The notes beneath the pieces were generated by a model, which saw only the letters and a list, made by a program, of their open reading frames with translations, had not been told where the DNA came from and did not search any database. Below are positions 46,919-55,767 of a stretch of DNA of 64,000 bases, in pieces; positions within the stretch are counted from its first letter, which is position 1, and each line of letters opens with the position of its first letter. Source of the stretch: Idiomarina sp. A28L. GTDB lineage: Bacteria; Pseudomonadota; Gammaproteobacteria; Enterobacterales; Alteromonadaceae. A program made the translations under genes and the position numbers. The stretch covers positions 1 to 64,000 of the forward strand of contig NZ_AFPO01000020.1 of NCBI RefSeq assembly GCF_000218785.1. Direction: 5' to 3'.

Positions 46919-48412
46919 CTATTTTGAGTTGTTTTTAACTTGCTTAAATGTACTAATGAATACCTCCCGCGCCTGTTTATGGTCTACTATCGGTTTCGGA
47001 TAGGTTTCATTAGCGGCCTTTTCTTCTGCAAACATACCTTGCTGTTTTAAGTAAGCATGCGGGTTATGAATATGCTTGCTTGGCACATCCCGTAATTCTT
47101 CAACCCATTTACGAATATAGTTTCCGTCTGGGTCAAACTTTTCTCCCTGGCTCGTAGGATTAAATACACGGAAATAAGGTGCTGCATCAGTTCCAGTACC
47201 TGCGCTCCACTGCCAGCCCCCATTGTTTGCTGGAAAGCTACCGTCAATTAAGCGCTGCATAAAATATTCTTCGCCCCATTGCCAATTGATATGCAAATCT
47301 TTCACTAAAAAGCTTGCCACTATCATGCGAACACGATTATGCATCCAACCGGTTGCATTCAACTGCCGCATACCGGCATCAACAATAGGAAAGCCTGTTC
47401 GGCCTTCACTCCAAGCCACAAACTGCGCCTTATCGTTTACCCACGGAAACGCAGATTGTTCTGCCTGAAACGGCTCACCCATAGCTAGGCGCGGTTCATG
47501 AAACATTAAATGCTGATAAAATTCCCGCCAAGCAAGTTCTGATAACCAAGTGTATGCTCCATCACTTAAACCCTCTGGAAATTCAGGCGATACTCTTTGT
47601 AAAAGATGAACTGCAACGCGTGGCGAAAGCGCACCAATCTCAAAATAAGCAGAAAGCGTTGATGTGCCATCAATAGCTGGAAAATCGCGTTTTGCTTTGT
47701 AGTCGTCAACTAATTCACGCACAAACTCTTGCGTTTTTTTACGTAAATTGGCTTCGCCTACAAGCCACTTTTTACTGCTCTTAAGCTGACCTATCCTATT
47801 CCCAGGAAGATTTGATTTATCTTTCGGCAAATCAAGTTCAGTAGTTTTATACGCACCTACACCCTCAATACCTTCTATCTTCAACGCGCATCTTGGGTAA
47901 GGCGCTGGTACACCATGCTCGCGAATATATTTCAACCAAACCTTAAAAAACGGAGTAAATACTTTATAGTATTCGCCTTTACCATTTTTAATCTGCTCCG
48001 GAGGTACCAGCAAATTGGAATCGAATGAATGAACCGTTAAACCGTTTTTAGCTTGTAATGTTTCAGCTACCTCTTTATCACGGCGCACTTCATCAAGCGC
48101 ATAATCACGATTGAAATAAACATCTGTAATGCCCTGTTCTGCGCAATATTGCTGCAAGAACTCTGCACACTGAGAAAACCTATCGAGTTTAACCACTTCA
48201 AGCGAATGCCCTAATTCAGCCAGATCAAAACCTAATTCATTTAACTGGCGCTGGTAGAGATCCCACTTTATGGCTGCCCAATGATGCTCAGCAAACTGGC
48301 TCAAGGTTGGCGTTACTAAGAAGCGAATTGCGCTATTGTTCTTACACGCGTGCAATACAGCATCGTTGTCCAATAACCGTAAATCTTGTTTAAACCATAC
48401 CAAAGCTGTCAT
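46919..48412 (-). CDS. phrB: Deoxyribodipyrimidine photolyase family protein
   Basis: This 497-residue protein has the N-terminal photolyase domain (ALVWFKQDLRLLDNDAVLHA) and the FAD domain: STLSAYFEIGALSPR, LAWREFYQHLMFHEP, WSEGRTGFPIVDAGMRQL, GWMHNRVRMIVASFLVKDL and NNGGWQWSAGTGTDAAPYFR. These fit class I CPD photolyases, which use blue light to split cyclobutane dimers. It is a member of the ECF-ChrR-associated cluster, and photolyase is a known target in R. sphaeroides, linking light damage repair to singlet oxygen response. The length is slightly above E. coli PhrB (472). Confidence 0.95.
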   Translation of the reverse strand: MTALVWFKQDLRLLDNDAVLHACKNNSAIRFLVTPTLSQFAEHHWAAIKWDLYQRQLNELGFDLAELGHSLEVVKLDRFSQCAEFLQQYCAEQGITDVYFNRDYALDEVRRDKEVAETLQAKNGLTVHSFDSNLLVPPEQIKNGKGEYYKVFTPFFKVWLKYIREHGVPAPYPRCALKIEGIEGVGAYKTTELDLPKDKSNLPGNRIGQLKSSKKWLVGEANLRKKTQEFVRELVDDYKAKRDFPAIDGTSTLSAYFEIGALSPRVAVHLLQRVSPEFPEGLSDGAYTWLSELAWREFYQHLMFHEPRLAMGEPFQAEQSAFPWVNDKAQFVAWSEGRTGFPIVDAGMRQLNATGWMHNRVRMIVASFLVKDLHINWQWGEEYFMQRLIDGSFPANNGGWQWSAGTGTDAAPYFRVFNPTSQGEKFDPDGNYIRKWVEELRDVPSKHIHNPHAYLKQQGMFAEEKAANETYPKPIVDHKQAREVFISTFKQVKNNSK

Positions 48413-48453
48413 TTTAAACCTTAATAATTATCCGCAACATAAATTCAAGAATC

Positions 48454-49386
48454 TCATAACCCATAGCGTAAACGCAGGTCGTCAGGATATGGCTGGAAAT
48501 AAGATTGCGATTCGAGGTATGCATCGGGGTACCGCTTCAAATAATGGTTCATTAACGTTAGCGGTGCAGATAAGGGCTCGATACCGTGGTGATACCGCAA
48601 AATCAAATCGGCTAGTTCAGTTCGCGAGCTTGAATCGATGTGTTGCTTGAAGTAACCCTGGACGTGTTGCAAAACGTTGGTGTGATCTTTCCTAGTAGCA
48701 GGCAGAGATAATGCTGCCATTAACCGGCAAATATAGGTTTCAAGAAACTCATCAGAAAGCGCATCTAATTCACCAAGCTCACGCCCTAATTCCCTATAAA
48801 CTGCTTGGTTATGAGCCAATAGAAGCAGCTTATGGCGAGCATGAAATGCATATAAAATGCCTTTGTTAATATTCTCAGCCAATTGTTTCCATTCCGCATA
48901 AACGTATAAGCGCAACACAAAGTTTTCACGCAGCTCTGGATCGTTCAAGCGGCCATCCTCTTCCATCGGCATAGCGGGAAACATTTTCTGCAAACGTTTT
49001 GCAAAAATACCCATTCCTTGCTTAACATTCGCGTTTGAATTTTCTTCGTAAACGCGAACCCGCTCCATTCCGCAGCTTGGTGATTTCGCACACAATACGT
49101 ATCCTGATAGCTTCGCTAGTTGTTCGGCACGCACAGACGCAAAATCCTCTAACTTTTCGGTTAGATCTTCACCTGTTTTCTGCACCACAGCACGAGGCGC
49201 AGATACATCACCAATTAAACGAATTGTCGCTCTTGGAACTGATAACCCCACGCCCACTTCCGGGCACAGTGGCAAATATTCTACATGACGGCCCAATTCA
49301 TGCTGACAAAATCCAGAGGCTTTATGCCCGCCATCGTATCTTACTTTTTGTCCCAGAAGACAAGCACTCACACCCACATATATCAA
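48454..49386 (-). CDS. DUF523 (TudS-like) - DUF1722 fusion protein (YbgA family)
   Basis: The N-terminal 150 residues form a DUF523 domain with three conserved cysteines, Cys9 (SACLLGQKVRYDGG), Cys41 (PLCPEVGVGL) and Cys105 (AKSPSCGMERV). In TudS thiouracil desulfidase the equivalent cysteines hold a [4Fe-4S] cluster. The C-terminal half is DUF1722 (YAFHARHKLLLLAHNQ onward). The start is a TTG at 49386 with GGAG six bases ahead; there is no in-frame ATG nearby. It is the first gene of the operon and lies 41 bases before the photolyase, a frequent neighbour. Desulfuration of damaged thiolated bases or tRNA is possible but unproven. Confidence 0.88.
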   Translation of the reverse strand: MIYVGVSACLLGQKVRYDGGHKASGFCQHELGRHVEYLPLCPEVGVGLSVPRATIRLIGDVSAPRAVVQKTGEDLTEKLEDFASVRAEQLAKLSGYVLCAKSPSCGMERVRVYEENSNANVKQGMGIFAKRLQKMFPAMPMEEDGRLNDPELRENFVLRLYVYAEWKQLAENINKGILYAFHARHKLLLLAHNQAVYRELGRELGELDALSDEFLETYICRLMAALSLPATRKDHTNVLQHVQGYFKQHIDSSSRTELADLILRYHHGIEPLSAPLTLMNHYLKRYPDAYLESQSYFQPYPDDLRLRYGL

Positions 49387-49424
49387 TGTTTACTCCTTAA
49401 ATGGCGGCACTAGGTATATTTATT

Positions 49425-49453
49425 TCACCGTTGGTCTAAAAATTAGTGATTCA
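49425..49453 (-). promoter_or_regulatory. Weak candidate ECF promoter for the photolyase operon
   Basis: On the minus strand TGAATC (49453-49448) is followed after 17 bases by CGGTGA (49430-49425). This resembles TGATCC-N17-CGTAAT ahead of the sigma gene in spacing but only loosely in sequence. It lies about 40 bases before the operon's TTG start. Confidence 0.25.
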
Positions 49454-49624
49454 ACCCTAAGGTTGTAGCACTAATTCACCGCACAATTTTCAATTTGCCT
49501 TTTCCTTTAACTATTTGTCTTACATCTGCGTTATTAATGCAAGTAACGCAAGCACTTGTGCAGCTCAATTAATTAATAGTAATTACGAACGTTGCACCAT
49601 AACTTTAAAAAATGACACCTTTAT

Positions 49625-49652
49625 AGATCCACATCCCAAACTTCCGCGTAAC
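49625..49652 (+). promoter_or_regulatory. Candidate ECF promoter for the LON-domain gene
   Basis: AGATCC (49625-49630) and CGTAAC (49647-49652) are 16 bases apart and about 50 bases ahead of the gene. Each hexamer differs by one base from the TGATCC/CGTAAT pair before the sigma gene, and the spacer is one base shorter. Confidence 0.35.
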
Positions 49653-49710
49653 TGCTTCAACAACCCATTTCGGGTTACAAACCGAATAGCGATTAGTGGA
49701 TTTAAAAGCA

Positions 49711-50349
49711 ATGTTAGATAGCAGCGTTAAAAAATTAGGTTTGTTTCCTCTTACCGCACATATTTTACCGGGCGGCAGAATGCAATTGCGGGTTTTCGAA
49801 CCACGTTACATGCGACTTGTAAGAGATTCCTTACGTAATCAGCTCGGATTTGGATTATGTATGTTGAATCCAAATGGCGATTTAAGCCGCAACGAACACA
49901 TTCATAGCGTTGGAACGCTCGTTAAAGTTATTGATTTTGAGAGTTTAGACGACGGTTACCTTGGTATTACTATAGTAGGTGAACAACTTTTTGATATCCA
50001 AAGCATCGAAACGGAAAAAGATGGTTTACGGGTTGGCGAAGTGATTCTGCGTAGCCTCCCAGATACAACAACCGCGAACGCCGAAGACTATGTTGCAAGT
50101 AACGATGAGTGTGAGTTAAAGCGCAGATTACAAGAAGTGTTTGATAATTATCCGGAGTTTGCCAGCTTGTATCCCGAGCAAAATTTTGATGATTCATTGT
50201 GGGTATGTAATCGCTGGTTAGAGATTTTGCCGTTACAAGCAGAAACTAAACAAGCGCTACTAAATGAAAGCGATGCACCACAACTGCAAGCCTACCTTAG
50301 GCAATTATTTGAAGAAAGCTCGAATGAAGATTCTAACTATGCAAGTTAA
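49711..50349 (+). CDS. LON substrate-binding (PUA-like) domain protein
   Basis: This protein consists of a LON N-terminal domain without ATPase or protease parts. LGLFPLTAHILPGGRMQLRV and FEPRYMRLVRDSL begin the domain, which ends with a helical region (residues about 140-212). I favour ATG 49711 (212 residues); a GTG at 49696 would add five residues and neither has a strong ribosome site. Stand-alone LON proteins (COG2802) have no settled function. Its position between the photolyase operon and the sigma gene, plus a promoter-like element, suggests that it belongs to the stress regulon. Confidence 0.85.
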   Translation: MLDSSVKKLGLFPLTAHILPGGRMQLRVFEPRYMRLVRDSLRNQLGFGLCMLNPNGDLSRNEHIHSVGTLVKVIDFESLDDGYLGITIVGEQLFDIQSIETEKDGLRVGEVILRSLPDTTTANAEDYVASNDECELKRRLQEVFDNYPEFASLYPEQNFDDSLWVCNRWLEILPLQAETKQALLNESDAPQLQAYLRQLFEESSNEDSNYAS

Positions 50350-50384
50350 CAAGCAGAAAGATTTGATTAATCTTTAACCGCAAC

Positions 50385-50413
50385 TGATCCAGTAGCAAGT
50401 ATGAAACCGTAAT
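50385..50413 (+). promoter_or_regulatory. Probable ECF sigma (RpoE/ECF11-type) autoregulatory promoter
   Basis: TGATCC (50385-50390) is separated by 17 bases from CGTAAT (50408-50413). TGATCC is the -35 element reported for R. sphaeroides RpoE, and I recall a CGTA-like -10 for this sigma group. It lies about 45 bases ahead of the sigma gene start, so it fits autoregulation of the sigma-chrR operon. Confidence 0.65.
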
Positions 50414-50458
50414 TGTTGTTACTGATTGGTGGAAAATAACAAGAAGGCGTACAATACA

Positions 50459-51094
50459 ATGCATGTCATGCCTAAAAATCGGGTAACGCGAGAGTACATG
50501 AACACGTCGCCAAGCAAGACCCAAGAAATAACGACTGAATATCTCGGCAAATTATTAGCGGATGTAGCTAACAATCGCTCGCGCAGAGCGTTTAGTGAGC
50601 TGTTCAAGCATTTTGCGCCAAGGTTACAAGCCTTTGCTACCCGGCAGTTCGGCAACGAACAAACTGCAATGGACCTAGTTCAAGATACAATGACCAATGT
50701 ATGGCACAAAGCGCATTTATTTAGCCCAGAGAAGGGTTCGCCCACTACTTGGATTTTCACCATAGCTCGTAACATACGGTTCGATATCTTACGCAAAAAC
50801 AAACATCGGCAAAACGACGTAAGCGCAGAAGATTTGTGGCCAGTTCTTTCTGAAGAAATGAGTGATTCGTCTGATGAAGAGTTTGCCCTTGACCAAAACA
50901 TCTTAATGCAAGAGATTGGTGAGTATTATCGCCAGCTTCCCGATGCTCAACGTATTGTTATTGAACAGATATATGTTCAAGGCAAATCCCAGCAGGAAGT
51001 ATCTGACGAATTGGATATTCCATTAGGAACGGTTAAATCGAGAACGCGTTTGGCCTTACAGAAACTAAGAGAGCTGATTACTGCACATGATTAA
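50459..51094 (+). CDS. ECF sigma factor, RpoE/ECF11 type (ChrR partner)
   Basis: This sigma-70 family protein has region 2 (RRAFSELFKHFAPRLQAFAT through VWHKAHLFSPEKGSPTTWIF) and region 4 (YRQLPDAQRIVIEQIYVQ, SQQEVSDELDIPLGTVKSRT). The sequence resembles R. sphaeroides RpoE, the singlet-oxygen response sigma, notably in the AHLF and FAPR segments. The start is uncertain. I use ATG 50459 with AAGAAGG upstream (211 residues); GTG 50426 and ATG 50498 are alternatives. It overlaps chrR by eight bases, which keeps sigma and anti-sigma in step. A probable self-promoter lies upstream. Confidence 0.92.
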   Translation: MHVMPKNRVTREYMNTSPSKTQEITTEYLGKLLADVANNRSRRAFSELFKHFAPRLQAFATRQFGNEQTAMDLVQDTMTNVWHKAHLFSPEKGSPTTWIFTIARNIRFDILRKNKHRQNDVSAEDLWPVLSEEMSDSSDEEFALDQNILMQEIGEYYRQLPDAQRIVIEQIYVQGKSQQEVSDELDIPLGTVKSRTRLALQKLRELITAHD

Positions 51095-51749
51095 ATTTCA
51101 TCCTACTGAAGAGTTACTAGTGAAGTATACGCAAGGCGAGCTTGATGCGTCTTTGTGTCTGGTAATCGGAACGCACATTGATATGTGTCCAGTATGTGCA
51201 AACTCCGTGAAAGACATTGAAGAACAAGTAGCCAAAACAGCTTTAAATAGCGGTTCGCGCTTCACTGATACAAATATCGATAACATGCTTGAGCAAATAC
51301 TAAGCTCTAATGCACCGCAGCCATTGCTGCGTGAACCAACGCTGAAGGAAGTAACGCTTGAAGGTAAGCAGTTCAAAGTACCTCCTTCACTAGGCCGCTT
51401 AGGGTCACGCTTAGGGCCTTGGAGCAAGGTTCCGGGCTCAGTTTGGCGTGCTCCGGTGAATATCGAAGGCGAACATAACGTGAACCTCATATATATGGCC
51501 GCCGGCGCTTCAGTTCCTGAGCATACCCATAGAGGAAGCGAAGCTACTCTAGTGTTGAATGGATCTTTTGCAGATGAATTCGACCGTTATGACGATGGCG
51601 ATTTTATATTTCTAGGTGATTCGCATCGCCATAGCCCGCAAACAGCGCAAGAAGATTGCCTCACGTTAGCATGGCTGGATGCACCATTACAGTTTACATC
51701 GGGCGTTGCACGCTTGTTAAATCCATTTAGTAGCTTATTCTTTCGGTAA
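51087..51749 (+). CDS. chrR: ChrR-family zinc-binding anti-sigma factor
   Basis: ChrR holds the ECF sigma inactive and releases it on singlet oxygen. The 220-residue protein keeps all ligands known from R. sphaeroides ChrR. The N-terminal anti-sigma zinc site is His5, His30, Cys34 and Cys37 (THIDMCPVC). The C-terminal cupin site is His146, His148 and Glu152 (PEHTHRGSEATLVL) plus His182 (DSHRHSP). The cupin half is needed for the response to singlet oxygen. The start overlaps the sigma gene end and a strong terminator follows. Confidence 0.94.
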   Translation: MIKFHPTEELLVKYTQGELDASLCLVIGTHIDMCPVCANSVKDIEEQVAKTALNSGSRFTDTNIDNMLEQILSSNAPQPLLREPTLKEVTLEGKQFKVPPSLGRLGSRLGPWSKVPGSVWRAPVNIEGEHNVNLIYMAAGASVPEHTHRGSEATLVLNGSFADEFDRYDDGDFIFLGDSHRHSPQTAQEDCLTLAWLDAPLQFTSGVARLLNPFSSLFFR

Positions 51750-51793
51750 CATTACTGCAAAATAGACAGTGCAGAATAAATAATTTACTAAAG

Positions 51794-51829
51794 AAAAAAG
51801 AGCCATTCATTTCTGAATGGCTCTTTTTT
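51794..51829. terminator. Bidirectional terminator between chrR and ihfA
   Basis: A 16-base-pair stem (51794-51809 with 51814-51829, core GAGCCATTCA) has a TTTC loop and carries A/T runs at both ends. It closes the sigma-chrR operon and the convergent pheS-pheT-ihfA operon. Confidence 0.92.
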
Positions 51830-51863
51830 GTTTTCATTATTAGGTAATTATATTAACCAATCG

Positions 51864-52169
51864 TTATTCTTGCTCATCGATTGGCGTTGCATCTTCTACT
51901 CGAGCTTTAAATTTCTGCCCTGGGCGGAAGGTAACTACTCGCCGCGCTGAAATTGGGATATCTTCTCCAGTTTTCGGGTTACGCCCCGGCCGCTCAGATT
52001 TATCGCGAAGATCGAAGTTACCAAAACCTGAAATCTTCACTTGCTCCCCATTTTCCAGAGCATGGCGAATTTCTTCGAAAAAAGTTTCCACTAATTCCTT
52101 CGCATCTTTGCGATTAATGCCAACTTTTTCAAATAGATGCTCAGCAATTTCAGCTTTCGTTAGCGCCAT
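51864..52169 (-). CDS. ihfA: Integration host factor subunit alpha
   Basis: This 101-residue DNABII protein begins [18 protein letters not shown] and has [19 protein letters not shown] followed by [20 protein letters not shown]. It is the partner of IHF-beta at the other end of the window. The pheS-pheT-ihfA order is the standard gammaproteobacterial one and separates it from HU. It starts two bases after the pheT stop. Confidence 0.97.
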   Translation of the reverse strand: MALTKAEIAEHLFEKVGINRKDAKELVETFFEEIRHALENGEQVKISGFGNFDLRDKSERPGRNPKTGEDIPISARRVVTFRPGQKFKARVEDATPIDEQE

Positions 52170-52171
52170 AA

Positions 52172-54562
52172 TTAACTATCCCTCAATACCGCGTTGAATT
52201 CATTTTGCAGTGCAGTTACTACTTCAGAAATCAAAGTATTCACTTCTTGATCTTCTAGCGTTCGATCCGCTGCCTGCAGCGTTAATGCAATCGCCAAGCT
52301 CTTTTCTGAAGCTGGTAGATTGTCACCAGTGTAGACGTCAAATAAGTTTAGTTCAACTAACTGATTTGCGCTAACTTTTCGAATAACTTCAAGAATCTCT
52401 CCAGCCGCCAAATTGCGGTCTACCAAAATAGCAATATCACGACGAATTGAAGGATAACGAGAAACTACGCCAGCTACTGGAACCGTACGCTGCTGAATGG
52501 CTAATAAATCAAGTTCGAACACGAATGCACGGCCTTTAATACCAAACAGCTTCTCAAACTGAGGATGCAGAGCACCACAAAAACCTATTAATTTACTACC
52601 GCAATATATTGCCGCACTCTGCCCCGGATGAAGCGCTGAGTGTGTTGAAGCAACAAAACGGAATTCACTAAAGCGCCCTGATGCTCTTAATAGGGTTTCA
52701 ACATGGCCTTTAAGATCATAAAAATCAACCGGCTTTACACCATCTTGCCAATGCTCACCTTGCACGGTGCCAAGCATTACACCGGCTATCATCGGCTCTT
52801 GCCGGATGCCATTTTCTGCATTCTCATCTGGTGTGAAACGTAAACCTGTTTCAAACAAGCGCACATTTTGCTGCTGGCGTTTTTGGTTGTAACCCGCCGC
52901 TGATAACAACCCAGGCCACAAGCCTAAGCGCATCGATGACATCTCAATAGATATCGGGTGCGGAAGCGTTAACGCTGCAGCTTCGGGGTATAGCTGCGCC
53001 TGCTGTTTTGGATCTACAAAGCTATACGTAATGGCTTCTTGATAGCCCGCGGCTAACATTACTTGCTGTAACGCCCGCACCGGAAGCTTTGATTCTTCTT
53101 GGCGCTGCATTCTCAATGGAGCAACTGGAGCTTTCACAGGAATGTTGTTATAGCCATAAACACGGGCAATTTCTTCAATTAAATCTTCTTCGATAGCGAT
53201 ATCGAAACGATAAGTAGGCACGTTTACTTGCCAACCTTCAGTGCTTTTCTGAACACTGAAGCCTAAGCGTTGTAAAATAGCTTCAACGTCGTTTGCTGCT
53301 ACTTCGATACCCAATAAACGTTCTAACCGTGAAGCGCGCAAACTAATTTCAGCTGCTTTCGGCAAGTGTTGCTCACTCACCGCTTCAATGATTGGCCCAG
53401 CTTCACCGCCACATATTTCTAAAATCAAAGCACTTGCACGCTCCATAGCTACACGCTGCAGCTCAGGATCAACACCACGCTCATAACGATGCGAAGCATC
53501 TGTATGCAAACCAAACTTACGCGCTCGGCCCATAATGGCATCAGGAGCAAAGAAAGCACTTTCTAAGAAAATATCTTTCGAATTCTCAGTAACGCCGCTT
53601 GCTTCACCACCAAAAACACCCGCCATTGCCAACGCTTTATTTTCATCAGCTATAACTAAAACATCTTCTGAAAGTGTTATTTCTTGGCCATCGAGCAATA
53701 TAATTTTTTCCGCGTTGTTCGCCATACGAACATGAACATCACCCTCAATAGCTGCAAGATCAAACGCGTGCATTGGGTGGCCTTGCTCAAGCAATACGTA
53801 GTTAGTGATATCAACAACTGGATCAATAGAACGAATACCGCTTCGGCGTAAGCGCTCTTGTAGCCATAACGGGCTAGCTGCGGTTACATCAATATTACGA
53901 ATAACGCGGCCTAAATAACGTGGGCAAGCTGCTGGTGCATCTAAATGAATAGCCCGCTCATCGTTAACGGTAACCGCTACGTTTTTAAACTCTGGCACGC
54001 TTACATCTAGGCGATTTAACACCCCTACTTCTCGCGCTAAGCCCCTAACACCCAAACAATCAGCACGGTTTGGGGTTAAATCAATTTCCATCGCAGTATC
54101 GTTTAAGCCCATCCAAGCGCGGAAATCTTCACCAATTGGTGCGCTCGCTGGCAACTCTAAAATACCATCATGTTCTTCGCTAAGCTCGAGCTCCGAAGCT
54201 GAACACAGCATGCCGTGGCTTGGCTCACCGCGCAGTTTACTTTTCTTGATTTTGAAATCACCCGGAAGCAACGCACCAACTGTAGCTACCGCTACCTTTA
54301 TACCTACTCGGCAATTTGGCGCTCCACAAACGATATCCAGAAGTTCTTCAGCACCAATATCTACTTTAGTTACCTGCAGCTTATCGGCATTCGGATGTTG
54401 CCCACATTCCATTACTTCACCAACTACCACACCGTTAAAAATACCGGCTACAGGTTCAATACCATCTACTTCTAAACCAGCCATACTCAACTGTTCGGCG
54501 AGTTCTTCGGTGTTCAGTTGCGGGTTAACCCACTCACGTAACCACTGTTCACTGATTTTCAT
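52172..54562 (-). CDS. pheT: Phenylalanine-tRNA ligase beta subunit
   Basis: The beta subunit pairs with PheS in an alpha2-beta2 enzyme and holds editing and tRNA-binding parts. The 796-residue protein begins [14 protein letters not shown]. It has an N-terminal EMAP-type tRNA-binding domain ([20 protein letters not shown]), the B3/B4 editing region ([20 protein letters not shown]), B5, and a C-terminal ferredoxin-fold anticodon-binding domain ([15 protein letters not shown]). The length matches E. coli (795). It starts 23 bases after pheS. Confidence 0.97.
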   Translation of the reverse strand: MKISEQWLREWVNPQLNTEELAEQLSMAGLEVDGIEPVAGIFNGVVVGEVMECGQHPNADKLQVTKVDIGAEELLDIVCGAPNCRVGIKVAVATVGALLPGDFKIKKSKLRGEPSHGMLCSASELELSEEHDGILELPASAPIGEDFRAWMGLNDTAMEIDLTPNRADCLGVRGLAREVGVLNRLDVSVPEFKNVAVTVNDERAIHLDAPAACPRYLGRVIRNIDVTAASPLWLQERLRRSGIRSIDPVVDITNYVLLEQGHPMHAFDLAAIEGDVHVRMANNAEKIILLDGQEITLSEDVLVIADENKALAMAGVFGGEASGVTENSKDIFLESAFFAPDAIMGRARKFGLHTDASHRYERGVDPELQRVAMERASALILEICGGEAGPIIEAVSEQHLPKAAEISLRASRLERLLGIEVAANDVEAILQRLGFSVQKSTEGWQVNVPTYRFDIAIEEDLIEEIARVYGYNNIPVKAPVAPLRMQRQEESKLPVRALQQVMLAAGYQEAITYSFVDPKQQAQLYPEAAALTLPHPISIEMSSMRLGLWPGLLSAAGYNQKRQQQNVRLFETGLRFTPDENAENGIRQEPMIAGVMLGTVQGEHWQDGVKPVDFYDLKGHVETLLRASGRFSEFRFVASTHSALHPGQSAAIYCGSKLIGFCGALHPQFEKLFGIKGRAFVFELDLLAIQQRTVPVAGVVSRYPSIRRDIAILVDRNLAAGEILEVIRKVSANQLVELNLFDVYTGDNLPASEKSLAIALTLQAADRTLEDQEVNTLISEVVTALQNEFNAVLRDS

Positions 54563-54585
54563 AATTCTTATTCCCTCGTAACCGT

Positions 54586-55590
<1,005 letters not shown>

Positions 55591-55642
55591 CTACTCATAA
55601 GCGAGTTATAACGGGAGTTTTACGCTATTTTTCAAAGGCGTA

Positions 55643-55670
55643 ATCATAGCATAAAAATACCACAGGGTAA
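55643..55670 (-). promoter_or_regulatory. Candidate sigma-70 promoter of pheS-pheT-ihfA
   Basis: On the minus strand TTACCC (55670-55665) and TATGAT (55648-55643) are 16 bases apart, about 65 bases ahead of the pheS start. The -10 is good and the -35 weak. Confidence 0.4.
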
Positions 55671-55702
55671 GGTTCATGTATTACCTTAAGCTCTTGCGAA
55701 TT

Positions 55703-55734
55703 CAATAAAAAAGCCAGCTTCCGAAGAAGCTGGC
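55703..55734 (-). terminator. Terminator of the S8 protease gene
   Basis: GCCAGCTT (55713-55720) pairs with AAGCTGGC (55727-55734) with a six-base loop. The run of A at 55707-55712 gives the U-tract on the minus strand. Confidence 0.85.
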
Positions 55735-55767
55735 CAATAACGATAAAAAATGAATCTTTTGGCAGGG

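Larger units (their letters stand above)
49387..49710. other. Divergent intergenic region between the photolyase operon and the LON-domain gene
   Basis: About 320 bases without a gene. It must hold the promoter of the ten-gene minus-strand operon and that of the plus-strand LON gene. The two elements that best resemble the sigma promoter at 50385 are listed separately. Otherwise it is AT-rich with no stable hairpin seen. Confidence 0.6.

Noticed and set aside
49515-49721. A 68-codon plus-strand frame ahead of the LON-domain gene
   Set aside because: It overlaps the gene start and the candidate promoter and has no family features.
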